Part shown: piece after piece, positions 15,448 to 15,571 of the stretch
Numbering within the stretch: position 1 is the stretch's first letter
Layout: each line of letters starts with the position of its first letter
Origin: an uncultured Faecalicoccus sp.
GTDB lineage: Bacteria > Bacillota_I > Bacilli_A > Erysipelotrichales > Erysipelotrichaceae
DNA length: 15,571 nt
Assembly (NCBI GenBank): GCA_902497095.1
Contig: CABVDD010000044.1
Coordinates: 1-15,571, forward strand
Direction: 5' to 3'
Position numbers and translations under genes: made by a program
The notes under the pieces: generated by a model
Databases searched by the model: none
What the model was told of the DNA's origin: nothing
What the model saw: the letters and a program-made list of their open reading frames with translations, nothing else

Positions 15448-15571
15448 TTAGTTTTTCAGCGATTGTAACGGTGCTGGAATTCGCCCACCACGATTGATCA
15501 TTACATCATTTTTTGTCGGTAGTTCGACAGTTGTAAAATCATAAATATCCCAAATGTCGCTTATATAGCGC
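15448..15571 (-). CDS. 3' end of an unrecognised leftward gene, cut by the window edge
   Basis: The last 40 codons are present, reading RYISDIWDIYDF, then TTVELPTKNDVMINRGGR and IPAPLQSLKN, then TAA at 15448-15450. The frame is open from the window edge, and the composition (NRGGRIPAP) looks like a real conserved C terminus. I do not recognise the family. There is no signal for membrane or secretion in this part. It lies upstream of the transporter promoter in the same direction and is probably a separate transcription unit. Confidence 0.65.
   Translation of the reverse strand, partial: RYISDIWDIYDFTTVELPTKNDVMINRGGRIPAPLQSLKN

Noticed and set aside
14989..15468. 159-codon plus-strand open frame across the T-box leader
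   Set aside because: It is antisense to the T-box, its promoter and the leader ORF, has low-complexity Phe/Ser/Leu composition, and has no convincing ribosome binding site.
1..15571. CRISPR arrays, tRNA or rRNA genes
   Set aside because: No regularly spaced repeat-spacer pattern, cloverleaf or rRNA-like sequence was seen on either strand.

Overview
This window looks like chromosomal DNA from a low-GC Firmicute, most likely of the Erysipelotrichia, close to the Mollicutes. This is inferred from AT-rich intergenic DNA, strong AGGAGG-type ribosome binding sites, a T-box riboswitch, enlarged RNA polymerase beta and beta-prime subunits, and an asparagine in beta where rifampicin-sensitive bacteria have histidine. 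No sequence search was possible, so the taxonomy is an inference.

Layout, left to right. Bases 1-128 look like the end of a mobile element, possibly IS21-like: the first codons of a leftward gene, its promoter, and three related repeats. A rightward L-cysteine desulfidase-family gene (189-1466) follows. It converges on the leftward rpoB-rpoC pair (1497-9503), and the two transcripts share a bidirectional terminator at 1465-1496. rpoBC has its own promoter at 9584-9612 and a structured leader. Its upstream neighbour is a HAD phosphatase gene, not the usual rplJ-rplL genes.

From 9699 to 15367 everything reads leftward. In transcription order there is a promoter, a T-box leader whose specifier triplet reads CGU (arginine), a short arginine-rich leader ORF, then an amino-acid ABC importer (binding lipoprotein, permease, ATPase). 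A PLP aminotransferase overlaps the ATPase stop codon. A small YehR-like lipoprotein, a calcineurin-like phosphoesterase and a Cof-type HAD phosphatase follow, separated and ended by hairpin terminators. The right edge holds the last 40 codons of an unrecognised leftward gene.

The most interesting element is the 5' region of the transporter operon. A tRNA-Arg T-box terminator is followed within 20 bases by a ribosome binding site and an 18-codon ORF, MSKEDRRRCDRFASYKKQ. Five of... precisely four of its codons are arginine, three of them consecutive CGA, and a fifth in-frame CGA lies just upstream of the preferred start. The ORF lies across two mutually exclusive hairpins. tRNA-Arg(ICG), the tRNA expected to pair with the CGU specifier, is also expected to decode CGA. 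The operon may therefore sense the same charged tRNA twice, first by the T-box and then by ribosome progress on the leader ORF.
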